64,000 nucleotides of DNA from Bromus sterilis (GCA_950022295.1 OX465598.1:115551001-115615000); one strand, 5' to 3'; positions 10,122 to 22,243 are shown, counted from the stretch's first letter. The notes: generated from the letters alone by a model not told the origin. Translations and numbers: made by a program.

Positions 10122-13100
10122 TGTAACAGCCCAGATTTCATAAAAATTAAAATTTTTGTTTTCGGTATGAATTGTTTGATTGTCTGATTTGTTTGCGGTG
10201 TTTGCATCCCCGATTTATCGATCGGCGATTATTTTCCCCCCTCTTATCTCGTATCAGACGGAGACCGACCCTTGCCACCCTGACACTCGACCTTTGCGAC
10301 ACCGGGTTTCGCCCGATCACCGTCGTGAAAACTGCACGAGACCAGCCGCAGCCAACGGAACGAAAAACCCCGTTTATTTAATAAACGGATTATTTTGGGG
10401 CGTCGAAAAATGTTGTCGGAATGTCACCGCAGTGAGGTACGATCGACGGGCTTGACGCGTTGAGCGCGTGGGTCGAAGTTTCGTCTGAATCGGAGTCCGT
10501 ATGCAACTTCGGCGGTCACGAACGCGATCACCGGACACGCGAGAGGGGTACCAAGGGCGTTTACGTAAACTGGCCAGCCAACCTGCCTATATAATGACCC
10601 CCACCTCCCAAACCAGCCAATTCGGGTTCCCCCTATGGCAAAATTGCGGCCACCCCCCTCACAAAATCCCCAAATCTGTCCAAATCCCTCTCTAGTCCGA
10701 AACCCTAACCCCCAATCTTTTCTGGTCGTTGATCTGTGAGATCAAGGGCTCAGATCTAGCCTCAAACCCTCCACAGCCAGCCCCAGGCGAACCGGGCCCC
10801 GCAGGGCCGGGATCCAGCCGCCATGGCCTGCCTGGGCCCATCTGACGCGCCTCTTCGGAGCACCTTGCCGTGGAGACCGAGCCACGCCGCCGCGTCCGTC
10901 CGTCCGGCGAGCAACGCCACCGTCGGCGACCAGGAGCCGCGCCGGCCACCTCTTCTCTCTCCTCCGCGCCCTCCTCTCACCCTCTGACCTCCTTCCCTCT
11001 CTCCTCTGTCCAGGGATGCCGGAGTCGACCACCGCGCGCCATGGCCGCGGTCCTCCCCGAACTCAAGACCCCGCCCCTGGAGCAGTTCGTCGGCACCTCG
11101 CGCCCGTCGCCGCCCGGACCGGATCCGGCCGGAATCCGCGCGCCTCCACGCCCCTGGATCCTCCCGCCACCTCGTGCATCCTCGTCCGTGCGCCACGACG
11201 AGCCGGCCGGAACCGCCATGTCCCGTGCGGGATCCAGGCGCCCGATCCAGTGGCTGGACGCCCAGGTGGGCCGGCCTAGCCAGCCACTCCATCGAGTGGG
11301 CCTCAGCCCACAGTGGTGAGGCTGCCACTCCTTTTTTTATTTTATTTTTCTTCAGTGAGTTGGGCCTGGTCAGTAGCAGATTCGGCCCGTTAGCTATTTT
11401 TTTTCCTTTTCTTGTTTATTTATTTTGGCAGTTTGTAGTAGCTTTTGCGGTAGCTATATCTTTTCACCGGTAGCTCCGATGGAGACGCTTTCTACATGAA
11501 AGTTGCTTCGTTTTGCGCATAGATTTTTATAATGTTTCTTGTTGCCATGTTTGACTTGGTTTACATGCTGTTTACCTGCTAATTACATCGCATTCCACTT
11601 TAAACTGTAATTGCAATAACTTTTTGACCATTGCTCTGTTTAAAATGTTTCTTACATGTAACTTGACTAGAATTGCATGTAGATTGTGTTTATGTTGTTC
11701 TTGTTTGCTAATAAAAATAATAAAATATGGTTTAGGACAGAACAGTACCAAATGTTTTAATCATCGTGCGGCACTTAGTGTTATGCCATGTTTAGGTTGT
11801 GCCTCACTTAAATGGACTAGCATAGTTAGTTTACTTTGTGCTTCACCTCTTGACATGTTTGTGTGCTATGCCATGCTTGATTGAGTTGCCATGATAATAA
11901 CTGTTGGTTGATCACCTGTAGCTAAGCAACTTGAACCACCGTAAACGTGCGGTATTCGTCGTGTGTGACCGATACCCCACTTAAACTGTTAGTAACCGTT
12001 CTCGACGATAGATCCGTATCGCGTTGCCGTGTCCTGTGATGTCTTCCTCATCTTGTGTTACCCCGTAGTAATATAGTGCCTGGTGTTGATTGCGTTCTAG
12101 TGTTTATCGTCTTGTGTGCTTCCGCGGGTACCTCTCGGAGACGATGCGAGCTTGCGATCAACTACACCTTCGGAACCCGACTTATCAACAGGCAAGGACT
12201 ATACATTACTTATGATCCATTATATTTCAACCAGCGGTTTGCATGCTAGTCTAGGTTAGGCTCGATGTTTGATCCTGCCACATGTTTACAGCCTCTTTTA
12301 AACTGATACAGCCATGTCCCCTCCCAGCAAACCTTGTACTGCTATGTTACTATTGCTCGTTGCTCATCCCCTGCTTAGTATGCATGCTTAGGATGCTACG
12401 ATGTTACCCTGTTACTCCTGGGTTTGGGATATCACATTATTATATTGCTGTTCATGATATGATTATATAAATGTTGACTATATTCGACGAAGGATGGAAG
12501 GTCTAGGCTATCCTGCCCCGACGCTTTGTTCCATTCGAGTCACCTAGGATCCGAGTTCCGGGTATTGGTTTTAAGACTGAGCGTGCCTAACCGCGTGTGG
12601 GATTTTATGGGGTCCCCTCTTCTTACCTACCTAGCTTCAAACATTTCTAGTGGTGGCCCAAGCTGTTTTACCATTTGAAAACGTGTGTGTGATTGGTCCG
12701 CGGCCGGCAAATTTCAAACAACTTGGGCCAGCGGAGACATGGTTTCTCTTGTTGGTCCACCCCAGGGAGCTAGGGGGTTGTCCACATTTGTTTGGGCAAC
12801 CTATCCGACCTCGTCCAGACGGTAGAGGCCGATTCGAGAGCGCGGCCGGCTTTTGAGTTGGATGTCCACTCACCGGGGGCCACCCGGATTTGTGCGTTGT
12901 TAGTTAGAGGGACCTGTCGTTCCGGATCTCTTTGGACTAAATCATAAAATGGTTGCCTATCATGGGTAGCAACTGAGAGAGATGGGCGTGCGTGCGGAGC
13001 CTTGTAATGGGCAGTTGGTACATCCCTGCAGGGTTAAATCTTTTCGAGAAGCCGTGTCCACGGTTATGGACGACTTGAGACCTACTCCTTGTTCATAGAC

Positions 13101-13836
13101 AACAACAACTGATATAATCTTAACATATTTTGATCATGTGTGTGTGCCTTGACTGCTTCTTCTTCGTCGGGATGCGAAGAGGAGGACAAGGATAGGATAG
13201 GTGTTATGATTGCGTAAGTAGTTGATAGCAAGACTTGTTGGAAGCGATTCCTCATCGAATGCTTGGCTTCTTACCTTACTCTCTAGATCGTTAGCCACTT
13301 CATAAATGCTAGTGCGGCAGCAACTTCACCACTTACCCCTTCCTTACCGTAAACTACTAGTTGTCTTAGAATGACGAGTGATGAAGTCCTTGCTGGGTCA
13401 GATGACCACTACAGTTTGATGCTGAGTACCTCTGTACTCATGATACTACCCCCAAACTCTTTTCAGGGTTCTTGATCGACAACAGGTATGGTGATCGACG
13501 TTTCACGTGGAGACTCGACGACGACTAGTTAGGCGGATCCCGGCGGAGGGCCTGGACCCGTGTGGTTATGGGATCGATGTTTTTCTCTTTGCCACTAGGC
13601 ATTTGCTTGTAGTCTGTACCCAGACATGTATCATCCGCTATTGTATTGTATTTAAGGCACTTGTATGCCGATTGTATGAGATGTTATATCCTTGTATCTG
13701 TAATGTTGTGATATCATGTTGGAAATCCGGGGCATATGGCTTTGTCATATGTCGCGGTGGGACCGATATGTGCTTCGTCCCCGGATCTGGGTGGAAACAC
13801 CTAGATCTGGAATAGTACCGCATATCGGTCCTTACA
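10122..13836 (+). repeat. LARD-A 5' LTR (3715 bp)
   Basis: It runs from TGTAACAGCCC to ...CCTTACA. It has an early palindrome CCGTTTATTTAATAAACGG (10374-10392), a TATA box at 10589-10595, and then a GC-rich segment (10750-11330) just downstream of the presumed transcription start. A long AT-rich part follows, then a block about 12490-12665 conserved in all LARD LTRs of this window. A 450-bp open frame at 10870-11319 is GC-rich and is matched at 15193-15660, but has no recognisable domain. Confidence 0.93.
10589..10595 (+). promoter_or_regulatory. TATA box in LARD-A 5' LTR
   Basis: TATATAA lies about 470 bp into the LTR. The equivalent in the 3' LTR is at 14912-14918, and in LARD-B TATATATA is at 27586-27593 and 31331-31338. 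In all cases a CCACC-rich sequence and TAGGGTTTCCC or a close variant follow, so this probably marks the U3/R border. Confidence 0.7.
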
Positions 13837-14437
13837 ACTTGGTATCAGAGCCTTACCGACCGTAGGATCCCTTTTCTGGCCGAAGTCGAGTCTAGACAAA
13901 AACTATTTTGTAGTTATTAAGTTAGTTGTCGGAGAGTAGGAATCTTTTTACTCCTTACCCTTGCTCTGGTCAGGACAAGTGTCGTAAGTCTTTTACTCTT
14001 GCCTTATCCCCTTCAAAACTCAAGGATCTCGAGTGTGTGGAGTATCGGAACCGTTACAATGCCTTGCTTGCAGCGTATTGTATCGATTCCGATCTCAGGT
14101 TTGGGAATTCCTGTAGTACATTTAGCTTCTCCGATTTCGGTTATCATCTAGGTCATCCATTGCCATCCATCCTTTTGCCGGTGTTTTCACGACTTGCGAC
14201 GAAAACACTATCCTTTGATCCGGTTATCTTTGTCGTTCCTCCTCTTGACACCGACGGTTTCGTATTTTCGACGATGTCGTCTCTCTGCGGAAATTTATCT
14301 CGACAGATGTTCGACGTCGACATGGAGCAGAGTCCCTTGTTGGTGGTGTTGAAGATCGTCGACTCTCTTTTCTCTCCCTCCTCTCCCCCGGATCGTCCTG
14401 GATCTCGGGACGAGATCCCTTGTTGGTGGTGTTGTAT
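13837..14437 (+). other. LARD-A internal region (601 bp), with PBS at 13839-13851
   Basis: The PBS TTGGTATCAGAGC lies 2 bp after the LTR, complementary to initiator tRNA-Met. The rest has no convincing gene: a 177-codon open frame (13926-14459) lacks an ATG and is broken in the LARD-C copy. No purine-rich polypurine tract precedes the 3' LTR. Instead the sequence is CCCTTGTTGGTGGTGTTGTAT, of which the first 18 bases also occur about 80 bp upstream at 14336. Confidence 0.85.
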
Positions 14438-17400
14438 TGTAACAGCCCAGATTTCATAAAAATTAAAAATTTTGTTTTCAGTATGAATTGTTTGATTGTC
14501 GTATTTGTTTGCGGTGTTTGCATCCCCGATTTATCGATCGGCGATTATTTCCCCCCCCCCCTCCCTCTTATCTCGTATCGGACGGAGACCTACCCTTGCC
14601 ACCCTGACACTCGACCTTTGCGACACCGGGTTTCGCCCGATCACCGTCGTGAAAACTGCACCAGACCAGCCGCTGCCAACGGAACGAAAAACCCCGTTTA
14701 TTTAATAAACGGATTATTTTGGGGCGCCAAAAAATGTTGTCGGAATGTCACCGCAGTGAGGTACGATCGACGGGCTTGACGCACTGAGCGCGTGGGTCGA
14801 AGTTTCGTCTAAATCGGAGTACGTATGCAACTTCGGCAGTCACGAACGCGATCACCGAACACGCGAGAGGGGTACCGAGGGTGTTTACGTAAACTGGCCA
14901 GCCAACCTGCCTATATAATGACCCCCACCTCCCAAACCAGCCAATTAGGGTTCCCCCTATGGCAAAATTGCAGCCACCCCCCTCACAAAATCCCCGAATC
15001 TGTCCAAATCCCTCTCTAGTCCGAAACCCTAACCCCCAATCTTTTCTGGTCGTTGATCTGTGAGATCAAGGGCTCAAATCTAGCCCCAAACCCTCCACAG
15101 CCAGCCCCAGGCGAACCGGCCCAGCAGGGCCGGGATCCAGCCGCCGCGGCCCGCCTGGGCCCATCTGACGCGCCTCGTCGGAGCACCTTGCCGTGGAGAC
15201 CGAGCCGTACCGCCGCGTCCTTCCGTCCGGCGAGCTACGCCACCGCCGGCGACCAGGAGCCGCGCCGGCCACCTCTTCTCTCTCCTCCGCGCCCTCCTCT
15301 CACCCTCTGACCTCCTTCCCTCTCTCCTCTGTCCAGGGACGCCGGAGTCGACCACCGCGCGCCATGGCCGCGGTCCTCCCCGAGCTCAAGACCCCGCCCC
15401 TGGAGCATTTCGCCGGCACCTCGCACCCGTCGCCGTCCGGACCGGATCCGGCCGGAATCCGCGCGCCTCCACGCCCCTGGATCCTCCCGCCACCTTGTGC
15501 ATCCTCGTCCGTGCGCCACGACGAGCCGGCCGGAGCCGCCGTGTCCCGTGCGGGATCCAGGCGCCCGATCCAGTGGTTGAACGCCCAGGTGGGCCGGCCT
15601 TCCCAAGTCGCGCGGCCTAGCCAGCCACTCCAGCCAGTGGGCCTCAGCCCGCAGTGGTGAGGCTGCCACTCCTTTTTTATTTTTTTTATCTGCTGCGAGT
15701 TGGGCCTGGTCAGTAGCAGATTCGGCCCGTTAGCTATTTTTTCCTTTTCTTGTTTATTTATTTTGGCAGTTTCTAATAGCTTTTGCAGTAGCTATATCTT
15801 TTCACCGGTAGCTCCGATGGAGACGCTTTCTACATGAAAGTTGCTCCGTTTTGCGCGTATTTTTTTAAAATGTTGCTTGTTGCCATGTTTGACTTGGTTT
15901 ACATGCTGTTTACCTGCTAATTACATTGCATGCCACTGTAAACTGTAATTGCAATAACTTTTTGACCGTTGCTCTGTTTAAAATGTTTCTTATATGTAAC
16001 TTGACTAGAATTGCATGTAGATTGTGTTTATGTTGTTTTTGCTTGCTAATAAAAATATTAAAATATGGTTTAGGACAGAACAGTACCAAATGTTTTAATC
16101 ATCATGCGGCACTTAGTGTTATGCCATGTTTAGGTTGTGCCTCACTTAAATGGACTAGCATAGTTAGTTTACTTTGTGCTTCACCTCTTGACATGTTTGT
16201 GTGCTATGCCATGCTTGCTTGAGTTGCCATGTTAATAACCGTTGGTTAATCACCTGTAGCTAAGAAACTTGAACCACCGTAAACGTGCGGTATTCGTCGT
16301 GTGTGACCGATACCCCACTTAAACTGTTAGTAACCGTTCTCGACGATAGATCCGTATCGCGTTGCCGTGTCCTGTGATGTCTTACTCATCTTGTGTTACC
16401 CCGTAGTAATATAGTGCCTGGTGTTGATTGCGTTCTAGTGTTTATCGTCTTGTGTGCTTCCGCGGGTACCTCTCGGAGACGATGCGAGCTTGCGATCAAC
16501 TACACCTTCGGAACCCGACTTATCAACAGGCAAGGACTATACATTACTTATGATCCATTCTATTTCAACCAGCGGTTTGCATGCTAGTCTAGGTTAGGCT
16601 CGATGTTTCATCCTACCACATGTTTATAGCCTCTTTTAAACCGATACAGCCATGTCCCCTCCCAGCAAACCTTGTACTGCTATGTTACTATTGCTCGTTG
16701 CTCAGCCCCTGCTTAGTATGCATGCTTAGGATGCTACGATGTTACCCTGTTACTCCTGGGTTTGGGATATCACATTATTATATTGTTGTTGATGATATGA
16801 TTATATAAATTTTGACTATATTCGACGAAGGATGGAAGGTCTAGGCTATCCTGCCCCGACGCTTTGTTCCATTCGAGTCACCTAGGATCCGAGTTCCGGG
16901 TATTGGTTTTAAGACTGAGCGTGCCTAACCGCATGTCGGATTTTATGGGGTCCCCTCTTCTTACCTACCTAGCTTCAAACATTTCTAGTGGTGGCCCAAG
17001 CTGATTTACCATTTGAAAACGTGTGTGTGACTGGTCCGCGGCCGGCAAATTTCAAACAACTTGGGCCAGCGGAGACATGGTTTCTCTTGTTGGTCCACCC
17101 CAGGGAGCTAGGGGGTTGTCCACATCTGTTTGGGCAACCTATCCGACCTCGTCTAGACGGTAGAGGCCGATTCGAGAGCGCGGCCGACTTTTGAGTTGGA
17201 TGTCGACTCACCGGGGGCCACCCGGATTTGTGCGTTGTTAGTTAGAGGGACCTGTCGTTCCGGAACATATTTTGATCATGTGTGTGTGCCTTGACTGCTT
17301 CTTCTTCGTCGGGATGCGAAGAGGAGGACAAGGATAGGATAGGTGTTATGATTGCGTAAGTAGTTGATAGCAAGACTTGTTGGAAGCGATTCCTCATCGA

Positions 17401-17978
17401 ATGCTTGGCTTCTTACCTTACTCTCTAGATCGTTAGCCACTTCATAAATGCTAGTGCGGAAGCAACTTCACCACTTACCCCTTCCTTATCGTAAACTACT
17501 AGTTGTCCTAGAATGACGAGTGATGAAGTCCTTGCTGGGTCAAATGACCACTACAGTTGGATGTTGAGTACCTCTGTACTCATGATACTACCCCCAAACT
17601 CTTTTCAGGGTTCTTGATCGACAACAGGTATGGTGATCGACGTTTCACGTGGAGACTCGAGGACGACTAGTTAGGCGGATCCCGGCGGAGGGCCTGGACC
17701 CGTGTGGTTATGGGATCGATGTTTTTCTCTTTGCCAGTAGGCATTTGCTTGTAGTCTGTACCCATACATGTATCTTCCGATGTTTTATTGTATTTAAGGC
17801 AGTTGTATGCCGATTGTATGAGATGTTATATCCTTGTATCTGTAATGTTGTGATATCATGTTGGAAATCCGGGGCATATGGCTTTGTCATATGTCGCGAT
17901 GGGACCGATATGTGCTTCGTCGTCGGATCTGGGTGGAAACACCTAGATCTGGAATAGTACCGCATATCGGGCCTTACA
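14438..17978 (+). repeat. LARD-A 3' LTR (3541 bp, with internal deletion)
   Basis: It has the same ends as the 5' LTR. It lacks the segment matching 12926-13121 of the 5' LTR (about 196 bp), a segment that is present in LARD-B and LARD-C. It has an extra 18 bp near 15605 (a duplicated GGCCT..CAAGTCGC stretch). The target duplication CCTAC follows at 17979-17983. Confidence 0.93.
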
Positions 17979-17983
17979 CCTAC

Positions 17984-18560
17984 TCTCCCAAGTAAGTCAT
18001 TCGCTCGCCGCCGTAGCATATATGCTTTCTTAGCTTTCCATTGTCCTCTTCCAACATTCCTTTTGGATTGTTTTAATTATGCAGTGAGGATCAAGATTGC
18101 GTGTTCATCTGCTTTTCACCGCAACACTCGCATGCCGTGTATTTAGACTCGGGGAGTGTGAACAAGAAAGATTACAAGTATATCATGAGAGTTTTGGATG
18201 ATGCTCTCGCCGGCTACATAAAAGCCGGAGGCAAGATGGTGAAGCACAAGTTCAGGAAGAATCAGCCTGACGTGAACGTGTTCAGCCACGTAACGCAGTT
18301 CCCGTGCGTCAAGCAGCCGGCTGGCAGTGTGAGGGATGCGTACTACGTCCTTCATCACATGAGGGAGATTGTACAGGAACAACGCAACCTTACGCTGCCA
18401 AGTCATCTCAGAGCATGGGCCGAAAGGAAGGCGGAAATCTCCAATGCAAATCTTAAGGAGGAGTTCTTTCACATCCAAGCGCAGATGGCGACTATGATCC
18501 GTCATGAAGTACAAATGAGGGGGTCGATCTTCCACTCGAACATTGCACCATCCAATGGGG
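17984..18560 (+). pseudogene. Second CACTA gene, 3' part: Ulp1-protease-like end without catalytic Cys
   Basis: It continues the exon interrupted by LARD-A. The exon ends at 17991, the intron 17992-18084 has GT-AG borders, and the phase is kept across it. The last exon reads EDQDCVFICFSP, then an H...YLDS pair, then CVKQPAGSV and AYYVLHHMRE. This order (His, Asp, Gln, then a xxYYV strand) matches Ulp1/SENP-type C48 cysteine proteases, which plant CACTA and Mutator elements often carry. Where the family has Cys-Gly before the YYV strand, this copy has Asp-Ala, so it should be catalytically dead. The frame runs into copia LTR sequence near 18560, so the natural stop and the element end are missing. 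The domain call is by motif only. Confidence 0.65.
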
Positions 18561-19867
18561 AGATAGAGCGACGACCTGTCTTATGGTGGAGAACTCCAGT
18601 CCAGGTGCAGACTCCAAACAAGGGGAGTCCACTTCAAGGAAGGAGAAGGAGAGAGAGGAATAACTGTGTGTTGGAAAAAGAGGGGTGTACCCCTCCTTAT
18701 ATAGGCCAAGGGGGGAGTGCACCGGCCTAGGGGGGATGGGCCCCACCCTTGGCACCAAGCCCTAGGGGGGAAACCCCCTCCTCCCCTAATGGGCCCCATA
18801 GGCCCATATAGCCTTTTTTCCAAAAAAAAAATATTTTAATATGTTTAAATATTTAATTCAGATAATTAAATAATAAAACATTATAAAAACAAATTAAACT
18901 TTATTTTGAACCATTCAAAATGTCCGGAACAACTTTCGTCCTCCTCCGAAACTATTCCGGTGATTTCTCTTATTTCACCGATTGATCCTGAAACTTTCCT
19001 ATGCATCGATTGCCCTTAAGTGTAACACCCTAACGGTCTGGGAAACAGCAGACATGGTCGAGACTCTTCTCATTGACCAATGACTAGTTATTTGGACCTG
19101 GTTACAATCCTTGATAGCTCCTTCACTTCCATCGAATGAACTTCAATCGCTTTTGGAAACCGTTAACGATACGACGTAATCCCTTTGTGCTGCGGTACTT
19201 TGTTTGTCCGATGTTCGATCGTCGGTGTCCCACATACCGTGTTCACATCTCGTTCACAACAAACAAGTTTACTCGTCCGTGCCTATTGCATCTCCCGTGA
19301 CCTAGTCACCTGCTTGGAAGCTATTGATGCAATATCACCGAGCGGTCCCAGAGTACCTGTCATGTTACAAGGACTGACAAATCCCGCTCTGATCTATTAA
19401 CATACTCATGAACCATCTATTTCGGAATACCCAAAGTGCACCGTGATAGCCAGCATATTTCAGTCAGGCGGTGAGATACAAATCAAACTCTCCTCATAGA
19501 TGACAATTACGTATGATCATTACGGTCTAAGGACTAAGCCATACGTTACAAAGTCATCGCAACGCTAAACTATGTGACTCGATCACATTGCAATACTTTA
19601 GGTGGGTGTATGTCCATCACATCATTCCCCTAATGACATGACCTCATTGTCAATGGACTTAAGTGTCGCCATGATCAGGAAAGCTTGATCAATCAATTGC
19701 CCAATGAGATAGTTTACCCGAGTTAAACTACGGACTTATGTTTTATACTACACCTGTATTAGTATTTCCAAGTAATACAGTTATAGAACAGTATAAAACG
19801 TATTATGAACAAAACGGATATGTGACAAATATCTTTATTAATTTGTCTCTAGGGCACATATCCAACA
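18561..19867 (-). repeat. Copia-1 5' LTR, 5' part
   Basis: On the minus strand this starts with TGTTGGATATGTGCCC at 19867, the typical Angela/BARE-like start. It carries a TATA box (plus-strand 18698-18703) and ends where CACTA sequence begins near 18560. The order U3, TATA, transcribed leader matches the copia LTR at 58952-60703. The candidate target duplication ACACA lies at 19868-19872; its partner would be left of the window. The left border of this segment is approximate. Confidence 0.78.
18698..18703 (-). promoter_or_regulatory. TATA box of copia-1 LTR
   Basis: On the minus strand this reads CCTATATAAGG, followed by a CT-rich leader. Its position matches the TATATATA at 59456-59463 in the copia-2 LTR. 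Confidence 0.65.
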
Positions 19868-22243
19868 ACACAGAGCGAAACGCACCCGAGAAGCATCCCC
19901 TGAACCCACATTCGACGGAGAGGAAGCCTACCCACTGGCCCGCGGCCAGGTATACATTATCCAACAAGGGCGCCCATCTAAAAATAAAGAAGAAGCAGTC
20001 ACGCTCCAAACTTACATGGCCACGACATTACAAACAAAAGAACCTTACTCTCTATGCGACTCGGAGGTCAGCATCACCTTCTCACAAAGGGACCACCCGC
20101 CAGCACTCCCAAGACGAGGACACGCCCAACTAGTCCTCGAGGCACAGATCGGAGGCTACGACGTGTCACGAGTATTCATGGACGGAGGCAGCAGAATGAA
20201 CATCATCTTCTCCAACACCTTACGCAAGATGCTAATCCCACGTTCAGTGCTAAAAAACTCAGACACCACCTTCTACGACATCGAGTCAGGCAAAGCAACC
20301 TCGTCGCTAGGAAGGATAAACCTCGACGCGATCTTCGGGAGCAGAAGCAACTTCAGAAGAGAGACTCCTGAATTCTAAGTGGTAGATTGGCAATTGCAGT
20401 ACCACGCTATACTTGGTCGACCAGCTTTCGGCTAATTCAGGGCCATACCACAGTAAGCATACCTCAAGCTCAAGATGACAGGACCCGTAGGAGTCATCAC
20501 AATCAATGCATGCTTCCAAAGATCAGACAAACGCGACAGCGATTTCCACCAAGACTCCGACACTCTTGGAGCACAGCAGGAACTCGAAGAAATATCCATG
20601 GTGGCAGACAGAAGCGTCTTTGCACTCGCCAGTCGAAGCGAGATCAAGGAGATCACTCGAGACTTCATCGTCGATAATGACATGGTAAGCCATCAGGTGC
20701 ACCCAACAGACCCAGACAAGATAGTACGGATCTACGCTCACCTACCCGAGGAATAGGCGAATGCCCTCATCAAATTCCTCTGCGAAGAATGGAGCATCTT
20801 CGCCTGGTGCCCAGCCGACATGCCTGGAATCCCTCGAGAGTTCGCCGAACACGCACTACAGATCTACCCAAACACCAAACCGGTGAAGCAAGCACTACGA
20901 CGATTCTTCGAACCCAAGCGCAGAGCCATCGGTGAGCAAGTAAACAGGTTGCTCGATGCAAAATTCATCCACGAAACAAAGAAGGACACTTGGGTCGCAA
21001 ACCCCGTGCTGGTACCCAAAAAAGACACTGAAGTACTATGCATGTGCGGCGACTACGGACCTGTCAACAAGCATTGCCCGAAGGATAACTTTCCCTGCCG
21101 AGGATTGATCGGATAATCGACTCAACCGCGGGATGTGAACTCCTCTCATTTCTTGATGCGTATTCAGGGTACAACCAGATAAGGATGAAAGAAGAAGACG
21201 AAGAACATACGTAATTCATCACCCCATACGGCGTGTTCTGCTACATGACAATGCCCTTCAGACTAAAGAACGCCGGAGCAACCTACCAAAGGATGATGTT
21301 GGTGTGCTGGAAAGACCAAATAGGAAGAAATGTCCAAGTATGTGTAGACGACATCGTCGTCAAAACCTACATGGAAAACACACTACTCGAAGACCTCCAT
21401 GAAACTTTCGGAGCACTCAACCACTACAGGATCAAGCTCAACCCGAAGAAGTGCGTTTTTGGCGTACCAGCCGGCAAGCTATTAGGTTATATGGTGTCCG
21501 CCCGTGGAGTCGAAGACAAACTAGAAAAAGTTCAGGCACTCGTCTCAATGCAGGAACCCGTCAACATAAAAGGGGTGCAACAACTCACAGGACGACTCGC
21601 CGCCCTGCGCCGCTTCATCAGCAGACTAGGACAAAGGACCCTTCCGTTCGACCTGTTACTGAGGAAAGGCGGAAAATTCGAGTGGGCGGAGGAAGCTCGA
21701 AACGCATTCGCAGACCTCAAGAAAATCCTATCAACCCCACCCATCCTTGCAGTGCACAAGGTACGGGAACCCCTATACCTCTACATCACCACTCAAAGCA
21801 GCGTTGTAAGCACCGTACTCGTTGTCGAACGCACTGAAGGAGGCAAAGTACAAGGCTTCCAGAGACCAATCTACTACCTCAGCGAAGTCCTCACACGCTC
21901 CCGGCAAAGATACCCACACTATCAAAAGCTCGTCTACGCCATGTTCATGACCTCCCGCAAGGTATCACACTACTTTGACGAGAATCCAATAACAGTGGTC
22001 AGCAGCGCACCACTCTCAGACATCCTCAACAAACCAGGCGCCACAGGACGAGTCGCGCAATGGAATATAGAACTCAGTCCCCGTGATCTAAGATTCAAGC
22101 ACCCAACAACTATCAAAGCTCAAGTACTCCCCGATTTCATGGTCAAGTGGATGGAAGTCCAAACACCCGGTCCCCCGGACCTCTCCAAGGGAGAAAAGCT
22201 AAAATACATACTACAGATAAACTTCGAGAAGGCATCCAACAAT
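19868..22243 (+). pseudogene. Gypsy pol, part 1: protease, reverse transcriptase, RNase H start
   Basis: This is Ty3/gypsy pol in several frames. The aspartic protease region has FMDGGS (canonical D-G/S-G-S; about 20180). The RT has NPVLVPKK, then FLDAYSGYNQI, TPYGVFCY, LKNAGATYQRMM, VCVDDIVV (active-site Y-V-D-D changed to C-V-D-D) and FGVPAGKLLG. The RNase H start is PLYLYITTQSS, followed by YYLSEVL and PHYQKLVYA. Stops and frame changes are near 20376, 20430, 20755, 21108 and 21212. Codon content and gene order place it in the large Triticeae gypsy families with short LTRs (Fatima-like, unverified). The 5' part is separated by copia-1 and lies outside the window. CACTA-2 splits the gene at 22243. 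Confidence 0.9.

Larger units (their letters stand above)
10122..17978 (+). mobile_element. LARD-A: complete non-coding LTR retrotransposon
   Basis: It has two LTRs (10122-13836 and 14438-17978), an internal region of only 601 bp, a tRNA-iMet-type PBS and a perfect CCTAC target duplication. No gag, protease, reverse transcriptase or integrase is encoded, so it must be mobilised by proteins from elsewhere. LTRs six times longer than the internal region are unusual even for large retrotransposon derivatives. The two LTRs are very similar by eye, suggesting a fairly recent insertion. The family name is not known to me. Confidence 0.93.
835..18560 (+). mobile_element. CACTA-1: autonomous-type CACTA (En/Spm) transposon, 3'-truncated and nested
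   Basis: The left terminus is CACTACTAGGG followed by subterminal GTGGCGCA/TGCGCCAC repeats. It carries two genes on the plus strand, a TNP2 transposase (1671-5145) and a second multi-exon gene (about 7072-10121 plus 17984 to about 18550). LARD-A (10122-17978) is inserted in the second gene. The expected right terminus (...CTATTTCCCTAGTAGTG with another repeat array) is absent: the second gene runs into copia LTR sequence near 18560. The right end was therefore probably lost by deletion. Both genes are inactivated. Without LARD-A the remnant is about 9.9 kb. The right boundary is uncertain by some tens of bases. Confidence 0.85.

Noticed and set aside
10870..11319. Open frame of 149 codons in LARD-A LTR, also 155 codons at 15193-15660
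   Set aside because: Very GC-rich and open in several frames on both strands; no domain is visible. Both copies derive from one LTR, so agreement is not independent evidence of coding.
13926..14459. 177-codon frame covering the LARD-A internal region
   Set aside because: It has no ATG start, crosses into the 3' LTR and is interrupted in LARD-C; no known motif.
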